Below are positions 7,889-16,223 of a DNA stretch of 25,338 nt, in pieces (position 1 is the first letter of the stretch; each line of letters begins with the position of its first letter). The notes under the pieces were generated by a model. That model did not search any database. It was not told the origin of the DNA and saw only the letters and a program-made list of their open reading frames with translations. The stretch covers positions 1 to 25,338 of the forward strand of contig QMLZ01000018.1 in NCBI GenBank assembly GCA_003646995.1, written 5' to 3'. The stretch is from Deltaproteobacteria bacterium (GTDB taxonomy: Bacteria; Desulfobacterota; DSM-4660; Desulfatiglandales; Desulfatiglandaceae). Both the position numbers and the translations under genes were made by a program.

Positions 7889-8911
7889 ATGAAAAGAATA
7901 GCTGGGTTGTTGGCAATTATTTTTGTTCTCGTGGTCGCATTGATGTGGGCTGCACCGAAGGTGGTAAACGCCGGCCCCATAAAATTGACCTATGCCAATT
8001 TTCCACCTGCCCCGACATTTCCCTGCGTGCAGATGGAGCGCTGGAAAAAGGAAGTGGAAAGAAGGACCAACGGGAAGGTTCTTGTTCAAACATTTCCCGG
8101 GGGAACCTTGCTCGGGGCAAAGAATATGATGGATGGAATTATTGCAGGCCAGGCGGATATTGGCTGCTTGTGCATGGCCTATCAACCGGGCCGTTTCATG
8201 ATAACCAATGCCACAAGTTTGCCCCTAGGTATCCCTAACTCTCTAGTGGGAAGCTTGGTGCTGTGGGATATTTACAAGAAATACCAACCTAAGGCATTTT
8301 CAAAGGTAAAGGTCCTCACCATGTTTACCACTGCCCCTTCGAACATCATGTCAAAGATTCCCATTCGTACACTCGAAGACATAAAGGGGGTTAACTTGAG
8401 AGCATCGGGGGGTGCTGCCCAGATCTTAAAGGCTTGGGGAGCCAATGCCGTAGGAATGCCTATGTCGTCAACTCCGGAGGCACTGGAAAAGGGCGTTGTC
8501 AAGGGACTTTTTTCCTCCCTTGAGGTCATGAAGGATTTCAAATTCGCCGAGCTTTGCAAGTATGTCACAGTAACTGATGCCGTAGTGTACCCGTTTGCCG
8601 TTGTGATGAACATGACCAAATGGAATTCCCTGCCAAGAGACGTCCAGCAAGTGTTTGAAGAACTAGGGCCTCAGCAGGCGGCATGGACCGGTGTTTATAT
8701 GGACAACCATGTGAAGCAGGCAATGTCCTGGTCTAAGAGAAAACAGGGTGTCAAGGTCATTCGGCTTTCCAAGGCAGAAAAGGCAAAGTGGGACAAGCTC
8801 TTGGAGCCCATTGTAAACAATTGGGTCAAATCAGCCGAGTCAAAAGGCGTCCCGGGTAAGGCCCTTGTTAGGGATATAAAAGCGTTCATGAATATGTATA
8901 GTGGACAGTAA
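7889..8911 (+). CDS. dctP: TRAP transporter solute-binding protein DctP
   Basis: This 340-residue periplasmic receptor belongs to the tripartite ATP-independent periplasmic transporter family. It starts with a signal peptide: MKR, a hydrophobic stretch to about residue 21, and a probable cleavage after VNA near residue 28. The DctP fold is indicated by the GGTLLGAKNMMDGI segment, the ligand-region motif around IKGVNLRASGG and the typical C-terminal helices. TRAP receptors usually bind organic anions through an Arg that pairs with the carboxylate; Arg in NLRASGG (about residue 171) is the likely one. GGGAGG precedes the ATG. The two membrane subunits follow. The cluster context suggests uptake of an aromatic carboxylate such as indoleacetate, which is inference. 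Confidence 0.94.
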   Translation: MKRIAGLLAIIFVLVVALMWAAPKVVNAGPIKLTYANFPPAPTFPCVQMERWKKEVERRTNGKVLVQTFPGGTLLGAKNMMDGIIAGQADIGCLCMAYQPGRFMITNATSLPLGIPNSLVGSLVLWDIYKKYQPKAFSKVKVLTMFTTAPSNIMSKIPIRTLEDIKGVNLRASGGAAQILKAWGANAVGMPMSSTPEALEKGVVKGLFSSLEVMKDFKFAELCKYVTVTDAVVYPFAVVMNMTKWNSLPRDVQQVFEELGPQQAAWTGVYMDNHVKQAMSWSKRKQGVKVIRLSKAEKAKWDKLLEPIVNNWVKSAESKGVPGKALVRDIKAFMNMYSGQ

Positions 8912-8925
8912 TCAGAAGGATCATT

Positions 8926-8961
8926 AGAAGCTGCGGGCCTTTAAAGTCTCCCGCAGCTTCT
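8926..8961 (+). terminator. Strong hairpin between dctP and dctQ (no U-tract)
   Basis: A perfect 12-bp stem pairs 8926-8937 with 8950-8961 around a 12-base loop. It lies 14 bases after the dctP stop and is not followed by a run of T. Such structures between a binding-protein gene and its permease genes often stabilise the upstream message or reduce read-through so that the receptor is made in excess. It looks like a processing or partial-termination element rather than a full terminator. Confidence 0.65.
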
Positions 8962-8979
8962 CTATCAAGGGTAAGGATT

Positions 8980-9471
8980 ATGGAACTGCTCAATAAGATT
9001 AATAGGGTAATTAATGAGGTTTTTATGTGCGTGGCGGGTATTGTGCTTGCTGCCATGATCATACTCACCTGCGCCAATATCTTTTGTCGTCTAGTTTGGT
9101 TGCCCATACGTGGCACATTCGAGTTGATGGGGTACTTTGGGGCGGTAATTACAGCATTTGCCTTAGGATATACCCAGATAAAGAAAGGGCATATCGCAGT
9201 GGATATTGTAATCTTAGGTTTTTCTCCACGATTAAGAAGCCTGTTAAATGGGATAAATTCTGCGATTTGCCTGGCCTTTTTTGTAATAGTGGGCTGGCAA
9301 ATATGGAGATACGCGACTAACTTGTGGAGAACTGGAGAGGTTACGGAAACGCTCAGGATCATTTACTACCCATTTACCTACGCAGTCGCCCTTGGGTGCT
9401 TTGCGCTCGCCTTCGTGTTTCTGGTGGAATTCCTCAATTCACTGGTTGGACAAAAGGAGGACACAAAGTGA
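8980..9471 (+). CDS. dctQ: TRAP transporter small membrane subunit DctQ
   Basis: This 163-residue protein has four predicted membrane segments (about residues 17-37, 48-66, 87-107 and 128-150), as expected for the small TRAP subunit. The central GHIAVDIV motif is a recognised DctQ feature. DctQ forms a complex with DctM and docks the substrate-loaded receptor. The ATG follows GGGTAAGGATT. The end of the gene contains the AAGGAGG that serves dctM and overlaps its GTG start (GTGA), so translation is coupled. Confidence 0.92.
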   Translation: MELLNKINRVINEVFMCVAGIVLAAMIILTCANIFCRLVWLPIRGTFELMGYFGAVITAFALGYTQIKKGHIAVDIVILGFSPRLRSLLNGINSAICLAFFVIVGWQIWRYATNLWRTGEVTETLRIIYYPFTYAVALGCFALAFVFLVEFLNSLVGQKEDTK

Positions 9472-10772
9472 GCTTGACCGTAGTTGGTATAATAGGGATC
9501 ATCCTCCTTCTCGTGGTGCTTTTCTTGCTGGGCATGCCAGTGGGCTTTGCAATGGGAATAGTGGGCTTTTGCGGCTTTTGGTACGTTGTTTCCTTTAACG
9601 CTGCTGTAACAATGGTAGGTACTGACGTATGGGCGACTTTCTCCAAGTATGGCCTCACGGTAGTACCCCTTTTTATCTTTCTCGGTTATCTGGCCTTTAA
9701 CTCCGGTATTGCGGAGAGGTTATATGACGCTGCCTACAAGTGGTTCGGCCACTGGCGGGGTGGTCTTGCCATTGCCACCATAGGAGCTGACGAACTTTTT
9801 GCCGCCATTTGCGGCTCCAATACCGCAACTGCCGCCACAATGGGCACTGTGGCCCTGCCTCAAATGAAGAAATATGGCTATAGTACTTTGCTCAGCAGCG
9901 GAACTGTAGTCACAGGTGGAACCTTGGGCACAGTAATGCCTCCAAGTGTGGTGCTCATTATCATAGGGCTGCAGACGCAGCAATCCATTATAAAATTGTT
10001 TCTGGGTGGCATATTGCCGGCTGTGGTACTTGGTATTTTGTTTGTCCTCACCATTACTTTGCTATGCAGGATCAAACCCGAACTCGGCCCCGCTGGCCCG
10101 AAGACCAGTTTTAAGGAAAAAATCCTTTCCTTGGGAGGGATCCTTGAAGCAGTTGCAATTTTTGTCGTGGTGATTGGAGGCCTTTACGCGGGTTTTTTTA
10201 CCCCCACTGAAGCCGGGGCAGTGGGTGTCTTCTTTACGCTGCTTGTAACTGTTCCAACAGGGCGGCTCAAATGGAAGGGCCTGATTGACTCAATAAGAGA
10301 TACCCTTAAGATCTCCAGTATGGTTTTTTTCTTGGTGACGGGGGCCATTATCTTTGGCAGATTCCTGGCAATAACCAGGCTTCCTTTTAGTGTGGCCCAC
10401 TTTGCCGCTTCCTTGCCTGTGTCACGGTATGTGATTTTGGCTATTGTGCTGGTGATATACCTTATTGGCGGGTGCTTTGTGGACTCGTTGGGATTCCTGG
10501 TGCTCACCATTCCCATTTTTTTCCCCCTCGGAATGGCTCTTGGCTTTGACCCTATATGGTACTCAATCCTTCTCACCATGGTTACTACCATGGGAGCAAT
10601 AACGCCGCCAGTAGGAGTCAACATATACGTGGTGAAGGCGCTTGCGCCTGAGATAGAACTATCCACCATTTTTAAAAGCATAAGCTTTTTCCTAATGGCA
10701 TGTATCGTGAGCATCATTATACTGATTGCGTTTCCTCAGATAGTTCTGATAATTCCCCAATTGGCCAAGTAG
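9468..10772 (+). CDS. dctM: TRAP transporter large membrane subunit DctM
   Basis: This is the 434-residue transport channel subunit of the TRAP system, with about 11-12 hydrophobic segments. It drives import using a sodium or proton gradient. Family marks include the N-terminal LGMPVGFAMG, GSNTATAATMGTVALPQM, the GTVMPPSVVLIIIGL segment, TPTEAGAVGV and the C-terminal GAITPPVGVNIYVV. I place the start at GTG 9468, seven bases after AAGGAGG and overlapping the dctQ stop by 4 bp; the frame is open upstream but that part overlaps dctQ and is not DctM-like. Substrate specificity resides mainly in DctP. Confidence 0.93.
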   Translation: MSLTVVGIIGIILLLVVLFLLGMPVGFAMGIVGFCGFWYVVSFNAAVTMVGTDVWATFSKYGLTVVPLFIFLGYLAFNSGIAERLYDAAYKWFGHWRGGLAIATIGADELFAAICGSNTATAATMGTVALPQMKKYGYSTLLSSGTVVTGGTLGTVMPPSVVLIIIGLQTQQSIIKLFLGGILPAVVLGILFVLTITLLCRIKPELGPAGPKTSFKEKILSLGGILEAVAIFVVVIGGLYAGFFTPTEAGAVGVFFTLLVTVPTGRLKWKGLIDSIRDTLKISSMVFFLVTGAIIFGRFLAITRLPFSVAHFAASLPVSRYVILAIVLVIYLIGGCFVDSLGFLVLTIPIFFPLGMALGFDPIWYSILLTMVTTMGAITPPVGVNIYVVKALAPEIELSTIFKSISFFLMACIVSIIILIAFPQIVLIIPQLAK

Positions 10773-10859
10773 CAGATGGTAAGCAGTGCATTATGGTTGC
10801 TACTGTTGAGCACAAGGGGAATCAAATAGGAAAAATAGAACAGTGAGGTGATGACAAAA

Positions 10860-12149
10860 ATGATAGAGACGTTTATGCCCCCATTTACTTCTATGGAAGA
10901 AATCAAGAAATTGCAATTGGAGGGCCTCAAGTGGACGGTTAAACACGCATATGAAGGCTCACCTGTTTACCGCAAGAAACTGGATGACGCAGGGGTGAGC
11001 CCCGGTGACATAAGAACCTTGGATGATATTAAAAAGTTGCCTTTTACCACAGCACAAGACCTTCAGGAAGGATACCCTTTTCCGCTTTTGTCAGTACCGT
11101 TCGAGCAAGTTGTAAGAATTCACGCCTCGTCCGGTACCACTGGAAAAAGAAAGGTGCTTTGCTATACCCAGAAAGACATAGATGATTGGACCCATTTTTT
11201 TGCCCGCTGCTATGAGATGGCGCAGCTCACCAGGGAAGATCGAGTGCAGATCGCGGTTGGCTATGGAGTATGGACCGCGGGGGTAGGCTTCCAGCTGGCA
11301 TGCGAGAGGTTTGGCGCCATGGCCATTCCCGCAGGACCAGGCAATCTTGATATGCAGTGTCAATTTCTAGTGGATTTTCAGAGTACGGTGATGTGCTGCA
11401 CTGCATCCATGGGCCTTTTGATGGCCGAAGAAGTGAACAGGAGAGGACTTAGGGACAAGATAAAGCTGAAAAAGATGATATTCGGCTCAGAGCGATCCAG
11501 CGACGCTATGAGAAAGAGGATTAAAGACCTGCTGGGACTTGAACATCTGTTTGATATCCCGGGGATGACAGAGCTTTACGGTCCAGGTACCGGGCTTGAT
11601 TGTATCTATCACACAGGGATCCACTACTGGGCGGATTACTATATCCTGGAGATACTGGATCCTGAAACCCTGGAAGAAGTGCCGGAAGGAGAGACCGGGG
11701 AAATGGTGGTTACAACCCTCAGAAAGGAAGCTGTGCCCCTTATACGTTACAGGACCAGAGATTTGACGCGGTTGGTTCCGGGTCAGTGCCCCTGTGGGAG
11801 CGTTTTCCCTCGCCACGATCGAATCTTGGGCCGCTCAGATGACATGATAATCTTCCGAGCAGTGAACATTTATCCGGGACAAATTGATCATGTTCTGTCC
11901 GGAATTGAGGGAATCGGCAGTGAATACCAGGTCATCCTGGACAGGGCACCCGACGGCAAAGACTATATGACCATAAAGGTGGAAAGAGATGATGGGGTGG
12001 ATAGTGGTAGAGACGCCGAGCTTCAGAGGACAGTGATTGAAGAGGTTAAGAAACAGATTTTTGTGACGGCCTCGGTTGAAATTGTGGATTATGGGAGCCT
12101 GCCGAGGTCCGAAAGGAAGAGCAAGAGGGTTTTTGACAATAGAGAGTGA
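10860..12149 (+). CDS. Phenylacetate-CoA ligase family enzyme (aryl-acid CoA ligase)
   Basis: This 429-residue AMP-forming ligase has the size and motifs of the PaaK family: HASSGTTGKRKVL (P-loop), GMTELYGPG, the C-terminal hinge RSDDMIIFRAVNIYPGQID, and the terminal lysine segment RSERKSKRVF. The family makes aryl-acetyl-CoA or related thioesters from the acid, ATP and CoA. I chose ATG 10860, which lies nine bases after GAGGTG; GTG 10848 and ATG 10851 are too close to that site. It is placed between the transporter and the Mo hydroxylase, and IorAB is in the same window. Indoleacetate or phenylacetate is therefore a sensible substrate. A PaaK-like indoleacetate-CoA ligase (IaaB) is known from anaerobic indoleacetate degraders. 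Specificity is inferred, not shown. Confidence 0.9.
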   Translation: MIETFMPPFTSMEEIKKLQLEGLKWTVKHAYEGSPVYRKKLDDAGVSPGDIRTLDDIKKLPFTTAQDLQEGYPFPLLSVPFEQVVRIHASSGTTGKRKVLCYTQKDIDDWTHFFARCYEMAQLTREDRVQIAVGYGVWTAGVGFQLACERFGAMAIPAGPGNLDMQCQFLVDFQSTVMCCTASMGLLMAEEVNRRGLRDKIKLKKMIFGSERSSDAMRKRIKDLLGLEHLFDIPGMTELYGPGTGLDCIYHTGIHYWADYYILEILDPETLEEVPEGETGEMVVTTLRKEAVPLIRYRTRDLTRLVPGQCPCGSVFPRHDRILGRSDDMIIFRAVNIYPGQIDHVLSGIEGIGSEYQVILDRAPDGKDYMTIKVERDDGVDSGRDAELQRTVIEEVKKQIFVTASVEIVDYGSLPRSERKSKRVFDNRE

Positions 12150-12277
12150 TCACTGAAATCAAAAGTCATATGGCCTAGGCCTTGGGGCCATTAATGGAAG
12201 GCCTGCGGCTCACGGTGGATTGCCTAAATCATAAGCATTGTGTCTTAAACCTAGAAAAACATGAAACAGGAGTTGCT

Positions 12278-13135
12278 ATGAAGAAATTCGACTATTACAA
12301 GCCGGAGAGCTTAAAAGAGGCTTACAAGCTAATGGAGAAACTGAAAGGACAGGCTCTCTATGTTGCAGGAGGCACGGATGTAATTGTCCGCATTAAGCAG
12401 AAAGTGATCCAGCCTGATGCTCTGATATCCTTAAGGGGCGTGGATGAACTTAGGGGGGTAGAGGAAAATGGTGGACTGGTTCTTGGTGCAGGAACCCTCT
12501 TCAGGGAAATGGAGAGGCATGAATCTTTGGCAAGTAGATATACAGCATTGCACCAGGCCGTTTGTCTCCTGGCAAATCCTCAAATAAGAAATGTGGCTAC
12601 CGTGGGAGGAAACCTGTGCAATGCAGCTCCTTCAGCCGATGCAGCGCCCCCTTTACTGGTATTGGAAGCTCAAGTGCAATTGGAAGGGCCTGGTGGATCA
12701 AGGAATGTGGCTCTAGAAGATTTTTTCACCGGCCCTGGCGAGACGTCAAAGGAAAGAGAAGAGATCATGACTCGCATAGTTATACCTGAACTTCCGGTGA
12801 ATACAGGGACGGCATTTTTAAAGATCGGACGCGTCAGCCAAGATATCGCGATAGCCAATGCTGCTGCCCTTGTGACCATGGAAAACGGGGTGTGCAGGCG
12901 ATGCAGGTTGGCAATGGGGGCTGTGGCACCTGTTCCGTTAAGGTTGAAGAGCATTGAAGAAAAGGTGGAAGGGCATCGGGTAGATGAGGATCTTTTGGAA
13001 GAAATTGGCAAGCTGGTATGCGAAGCAGTGAGCCCGATTAACGATGTCCGCTCTACCGCAGAGTACCGGAGAGAGGTATCAGGTGTCCTGATTAAGAGGG
13101 CAATCCGCAATGCGGTCACTTTGGCAGGTGTATAA
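12278..13135 (+). CDS. Molybdenum hydroxylase FAD-binding (medium) subunit
   Basis: This 285-residue subunit belongs to the CoxM/xanthine dehydrogenase FAD family. It shows the FAD motifs AGGTDVIVRIKQ (about 35-46) and ATVGGNLCNAAPSADAAPPLL (in the 105-127 region), then a CO dehydrogenase flavoprotein C-terminal domain. It passes electrons from the iron-sulfur subunit to an acceptor. I chose ATG 12278, preceded by CAGGAG; the frame is open back to 12182 but that extension has no family similarity. The length matches ordinary hydroxylases. 4-Hydroxybenzoyl-CoA reductase beta subunits are longer, ~320 residues, with an extra [4Fe-4S] loop; that loop is absent here. The next gene starts 18 bp downstream. 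Confidence 0.92.
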   Translation: MKKFDYYKPESLKEAYKLMEKLKGQALYVAGGTDVIVRIKQKVIQPDALISLRGVDELRGVEENGGLVLGAGTLFREMERHESLASRYTALHQAVCLLANPQIRNVATVGGNLCNAAPSADAAPPLLVLEAQVQLEGPGGSRNVALEDFFTGPGETSKEREEIMTRIVIPELPVNTGTAFLKIGRVSQDIAIANAAALVTMENGVCRRCRLAMGAVAPVPLRLKSIEEKVEGHRVDEDLLEEIGKLVCEAVSPINDVRSTAEYRREVSGVLIKRAIRNAVTLAGV

Positions 13136-13153
13136 ATGTTTGGAGGTTAGCCC

Positions 13154-13621
13154 ATGAAAAAGGTAATTAAGTTTACCCTGAACGGCAACAAAGTAACAGC
13201 AGAAGTGGAATCACACAAAATGCTCTTGGAGGTACTAAGAGAGGAGTTTGAATTGACCGGACCAAAGGAGGGATGCGGACAGGGCGAATGCGGGGCCTGC
13301 ACCGTGATTGTTGATGGATATAATGTGGATTCATGCCTGTATCCCGCCCTTGAGGTTGATGGCAAAGAAGTCGTGACAGTGGAAGGATTGCTGGGGGAGG
13401 GAAACAAGTTACACCCTATACAGAAGGCCTTTGTGGAAAACGGTGGAGTCCAATGTGGTTTTTGTACCCCAGGAATGATCATGTCATCTTTGGCGCTGTT
13501 GAAGGAAAAAAAGGATCCTTCAGAGGATGAGATAAAAAGGGCCATATCTGGGAACCTATGTAGATGTACTGGCTATGTACAGATTGTTGAGTCAATAAAG
13601 AAGGCCGGCGAAATGATGTGA
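13154..13621 (+). CDS. Molybdenum hydroxylase 2x[2Fe-2S] (small) subunit
   Basis: This 155-residue iron-sulfur subunit carries two clusters. The N-terminal plant-type ferredoxin domain has GCGQGECGACTV and a later Cys in DSCLYPA. The C-terminal helical domain has QCGFCTPGMIMS and GNLCRCTGYVQI, the hallmark CxxC...CxC pattern. It links the Mo site to the FAD subunit. TGGAGG precedes the ATG. The length and motif order are canonical for the family. A 112-bp gap separates it from the Mo subunit, with a small hairpin (TAGAG/CTCTA, about 13680-13705). Confidence 0.95.
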   Translation: MKKVIKFTLNGNKVTAEVESHKMLLEVLREEFELTGPKEGCGQGECGACTVIVDGYNVDSCLYPALEVDGKEVVTVEGLLGEGNKLHPIQKAFVENGGVQCGFCTPGMIMSSLALLKEKKDPSEDEIKRAISGNLCRCTGYVQIVESIKKAGEMM

Positions 13622-13733
13622 CGGCCGATAAGATGCCACACACGATGTGATTCCCTTGAGCTAACTTGAGTTGGGCGGTGTAGAGTTCGACAACGGCGCT
13701 CTACTCAGGGACTAGCAAGTAAAGGAGGACGGA

Positions 13734-16124
13734 ATGAACGAATTGCGTTTTGTAGGATCCAATACCCCGAGACCGGATGCCCCGGACAAGGTGGCAGGTC
13801 GGGCACTCTACATACATGACTTGAAGAGGCCAGGCATGCTGTATGGCAAGATCAAATATAGCGAGTATGCCCACGCAAGGATCAAGAACATAGATACAAC
13901 GAAGGCTGAGAAACTCCCGGGTGTGCGGGCGGTGATCACGGGGTATAACACGCCTGAGATTAGGATTGGATTCATACGTGACAATTTTGCGCTTAAAAGG
14001 GGAAAGGTGCGGCAGTTCAGGGATGAAGTGGCTGCCGTAGCGGCAACTGATCCTGAGATAGCAGAGGAAGCGATTGAGCTCATTAAGGTCGAATACGAAG
14101 AGCTACCCGGTGTGTTTAGCCCTGAGGAAGCATTGCGTGAAGACGCACCTTTGATTCACGAAGAGGATCCAAGGGGAAGACCTAGGAAAGATAACATTGT
14201 ACCCGTGCCGTGGCGTTTTGTCTCGGGGGATGTGGAACAAGCAAAGAAAAGTGCAAAATACATTGCAGAAGGGCATTATGAAACCCCCCTGATTCAACAG
14301 TCGTGCATGGGGACTGCTGGTTGCATTGCTGAATTTGACCTCCAGAACAATTTAACCATTTATACAAAGACGCAAATTCCCTTTCTAGCCCAAAACGATT
14401 TCAACAGGGCCCTGGCAGCTATGGGGTTAAGGGGAAAGAACACCCGCGTTATTGTCCCAACTCTGGGTGGATCATTCGGAACAGGGCTTGATACGCATGC
14501 ATACGAGTATATTGCGATCCTTTTGGCTTACAAGACAGGCAGACCAGTAAAGATTGTACTCACTAGGGAGGAGGAGTTTATATCCTTGTCGCCCAGGCAA
14601 CCTACTAAAACGGATATTGTTCAGGGATGTGATGAAAACGGCAAGTTGGTTTTCAGGGAGATAAGGATGGTACTTGATAATGGGGCATATACATCATGGG
14701 GTGCTACTACCCCGAGTGTCATGATGCTCCCCATTTCTTCCATGTACCGGGTCCCCAATGTCTATTACAAAACCACAATAGTCTATACTAACAACACCTT
14801 CTGCCAGGCCATGAGGGGCTATGGAAATCCACAAGCAACTTGGGCCATAGAGAGCAATTTGGATGATTTGGCTGAAGAGGCTGGAATAGATCCCTTTGAG
14901 TTTAGAATGATCAACCGAAATGTTCCCGATGACATTACACCCATGGGACTACATATTTCCACATGCGGGCACAAGGAATGCCTTGAAAGCGTGGCGGAGA
15001 AATTAAGGTGGAAGGAAAAGCGAGGTAAACAGAGAAAAGTGGCCCGCGGGGTAGGTATGGCATCACTGTTTCACGTAGGAGGGTCAGGCCGAGTGTATCG
15101 TTCAGACGGAACTGGTGTCATCATGAAGCTCGATGACTTTGGAAACGTTTCCGTCATAACAGGCGGTGTTGAAATGGGACAAGGCTTCAATGCAGCCCTG
15201 AGCCTTGTTGCTGCCGAAGCCCTCGGGGTGACGCCCGATAAGGTTACGGTTGTTACAGGGGATACAGCAACGTGTCCGTGGGATGTGGGTACCCATGCCA
15301 GCAGGGGAGCGTTTACGGCAGGCAACGCGGCAATCATGGCGGCCCAAAAGGTGAGACAAAAGGTATTTGAATTGGCCTCTGAGCACTTCATGCGCAGAGT
15401 CAAGAAGGATCTGGAAAGGAGAAAGAAAAAGGACCCAAATTTTGAAATACCCGATTTGGACTATGAAAGAGTATTGGATCCATCCGAATTTGATATGAAA
15501 GAAAACTATGTTTTTCTAAAGGAAGAGCCAGATAATCCGTTGTTGAGGGTGACACTGGAGGAGATCCTGAGAGCCGCTCATTTCAAGCAAGACGGCACCA
15601 TGGTTGTCGCCGATGCATTTTATGATCCATGCAATGAAATGTTAGATCCCAAGACATGTCGAGGTAACATGTCAGCCACCTATATTTTCGGTACCCAGGG
15701 CGCTGAGGTAGAGGTGGATCTTGAGACAGGAAAGGTGAGGGTACTTCACTTCGTTGCAGCGCACGATGTGGGAAGGGTTTTGAGCCAGCAAACTATAAAG
15801 GGGCAGATCTACGGTGGAATTGTTCAAGGTTTGGGCTACGCACTTTGCGAGGAATACAAGACCCACAAGGGCCGCAATCTAAATCCGAACTTCCTGGACT
15901 ATAAGATATTTTCAGCGCCGGACATAAATTTTCCAATAGACATAGAGTGCATAGAAACTATTGACCAAGAAGGTCCTTTTGGTGCGAAGGGAGTAGGAGA
16001 GCCAGGGCTTGTCCCAACAGCACCTGCCATCGCCAATGCCGTGTATGATGCGATAGGGGTGCGGATTCGGTCTTTGCCTATCACTCCCGAAAAGATACTT
16101 GCTGCACTCAAGAACAAGGGCTGA
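13734..16124 (+). CDS. Molybdenum hydroxylase large (Mo-cofactor) subunit
   Basis: This 796-residue catalytic subunit belongs to the xanthine dehydrogenase/HcrA family. Moco and active-site motifs are GGSFG (245-249), AMRGYGNPQ (359-367), GGVEMGQG (477-484), HASRGAF (521-527) and GVGEPGLVP (753-761), whose Glu756 is the expected catalytic base. It hydroxylates a carbon next to nitrogen, or another electron-poor ring carbon, with water. It lacks the AYRCSFR loop of CO dehydrogenases. The closest recognisable relatives by motif are 4-hydroxybenzoyl-CoA reductase-like subunits, but the FAD partner lacks the extra cluster that reductases use. A lysine-rich segment (about 555-600) is an insertion. 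C2-hydroxylation of an indole ring is the role suggested by context. AAGGAGG precedes the ATG. Confidence 0.92.
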   Translation: MNELRFVGSNTPRPDAPDKVAGRALYIHDLKRPGMLYGKIKYSEYAHARIKNIDTTKAEKLPGVRAVITGYNTPEIRIGFIRDNFALKRGKVRQFRDEVAAVAATDPEIAEEAIELIKVEYEELPGVFSPEEALREDAPLIHEEDPRGRPRKDNIVPVPWRFVSGDVEQAKKSAKYIAEGHYETPLIQQSCMGTAGCIAEFDLQNNLTIYTKTQIPFLAQNDFNRALAAMGLRGKNTRVIVPTLGGSFGTGLDTHAYEYIAILLAYKTGRPVKIVLTREEEFISLSPRQPTKTDIVQGCDENGKLVFREIRMVLDNGAYTSWGATTPSVMMLPISSMYRVPNVYYKTTIVYTNNTFCQAMRGYGNPQATWAIESNLDDLAEEAGIDPFEFRMINRNVPDDITPMGLHISTCGHKECLESVAEKLRWKEKRGKQRKVARGVGMASLFHVGGSGRVYRSDGTGVIMKLDDFGNVSVITGGVEMGQGFNAALSLVAAEALGVTPDKVTVVTGDTATCPWDVGTHASRGAFTAGNAAIMAAQKVRQKVFELASEHFMRRVKKDLERRKKKDPNFEIPDLDYERVLDPSEFDMKENYVFLKEEPDNPLLRVTLEEILRAAHFKQDGTMVVADAFYDPCNEMLDPKTCRGNMSATYIFGTQGAEVEVDLETGKVRVLHFVAAHDVGRVLSQQTIKGQIYGGIVQGLGYALCEEYKTHKGRNLNPNFLDYKIFSAPDINFPIDIECIETIDQEGPFGAKGVGEPGLVPTAPAIANAVYDAIGVRIRSLPITPEKILAALKNKG

Positions 16125-16223
16125 GGTGGCTTTCGCCCTTGGTACATTCTATTTTTACAAGCGCGGGGGCTATGTTAATTCGAATAATACATTGCCCTGG
16201 ACATCTTAGGGGGGGGTGGATCC

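Noticed and set aside
7855..8238. Open frame in another frame across the start of dctP
   Set aside because: DctP in the overlapping frame has a signal peptide, a good ribosome-binding site and family motifs; the alternative has none.
10184..10717. Long open frame on the minus strand inside dctM
   Set aside because: It is an antisense shadow of the hydrophobic DctM coding sequence, with no ribosome-binding site or family resemblance.
12182..12277. Extended N-terminus of the FAD subunit
   Set aside because: The upstream in-frame stretch has no family similarity, and a clear CAGGAG precedes ATG 12278.
12278..16124. 4-Hydroxybenzoyl-CoA reductase or CO dehydrogenase
   Set aside because: The FAD subunit is too short for the extra [4Fe-4S] loop of the reductase, and the Mo subunit lacks the AYRCSFR loop of CO dehydrogenase.
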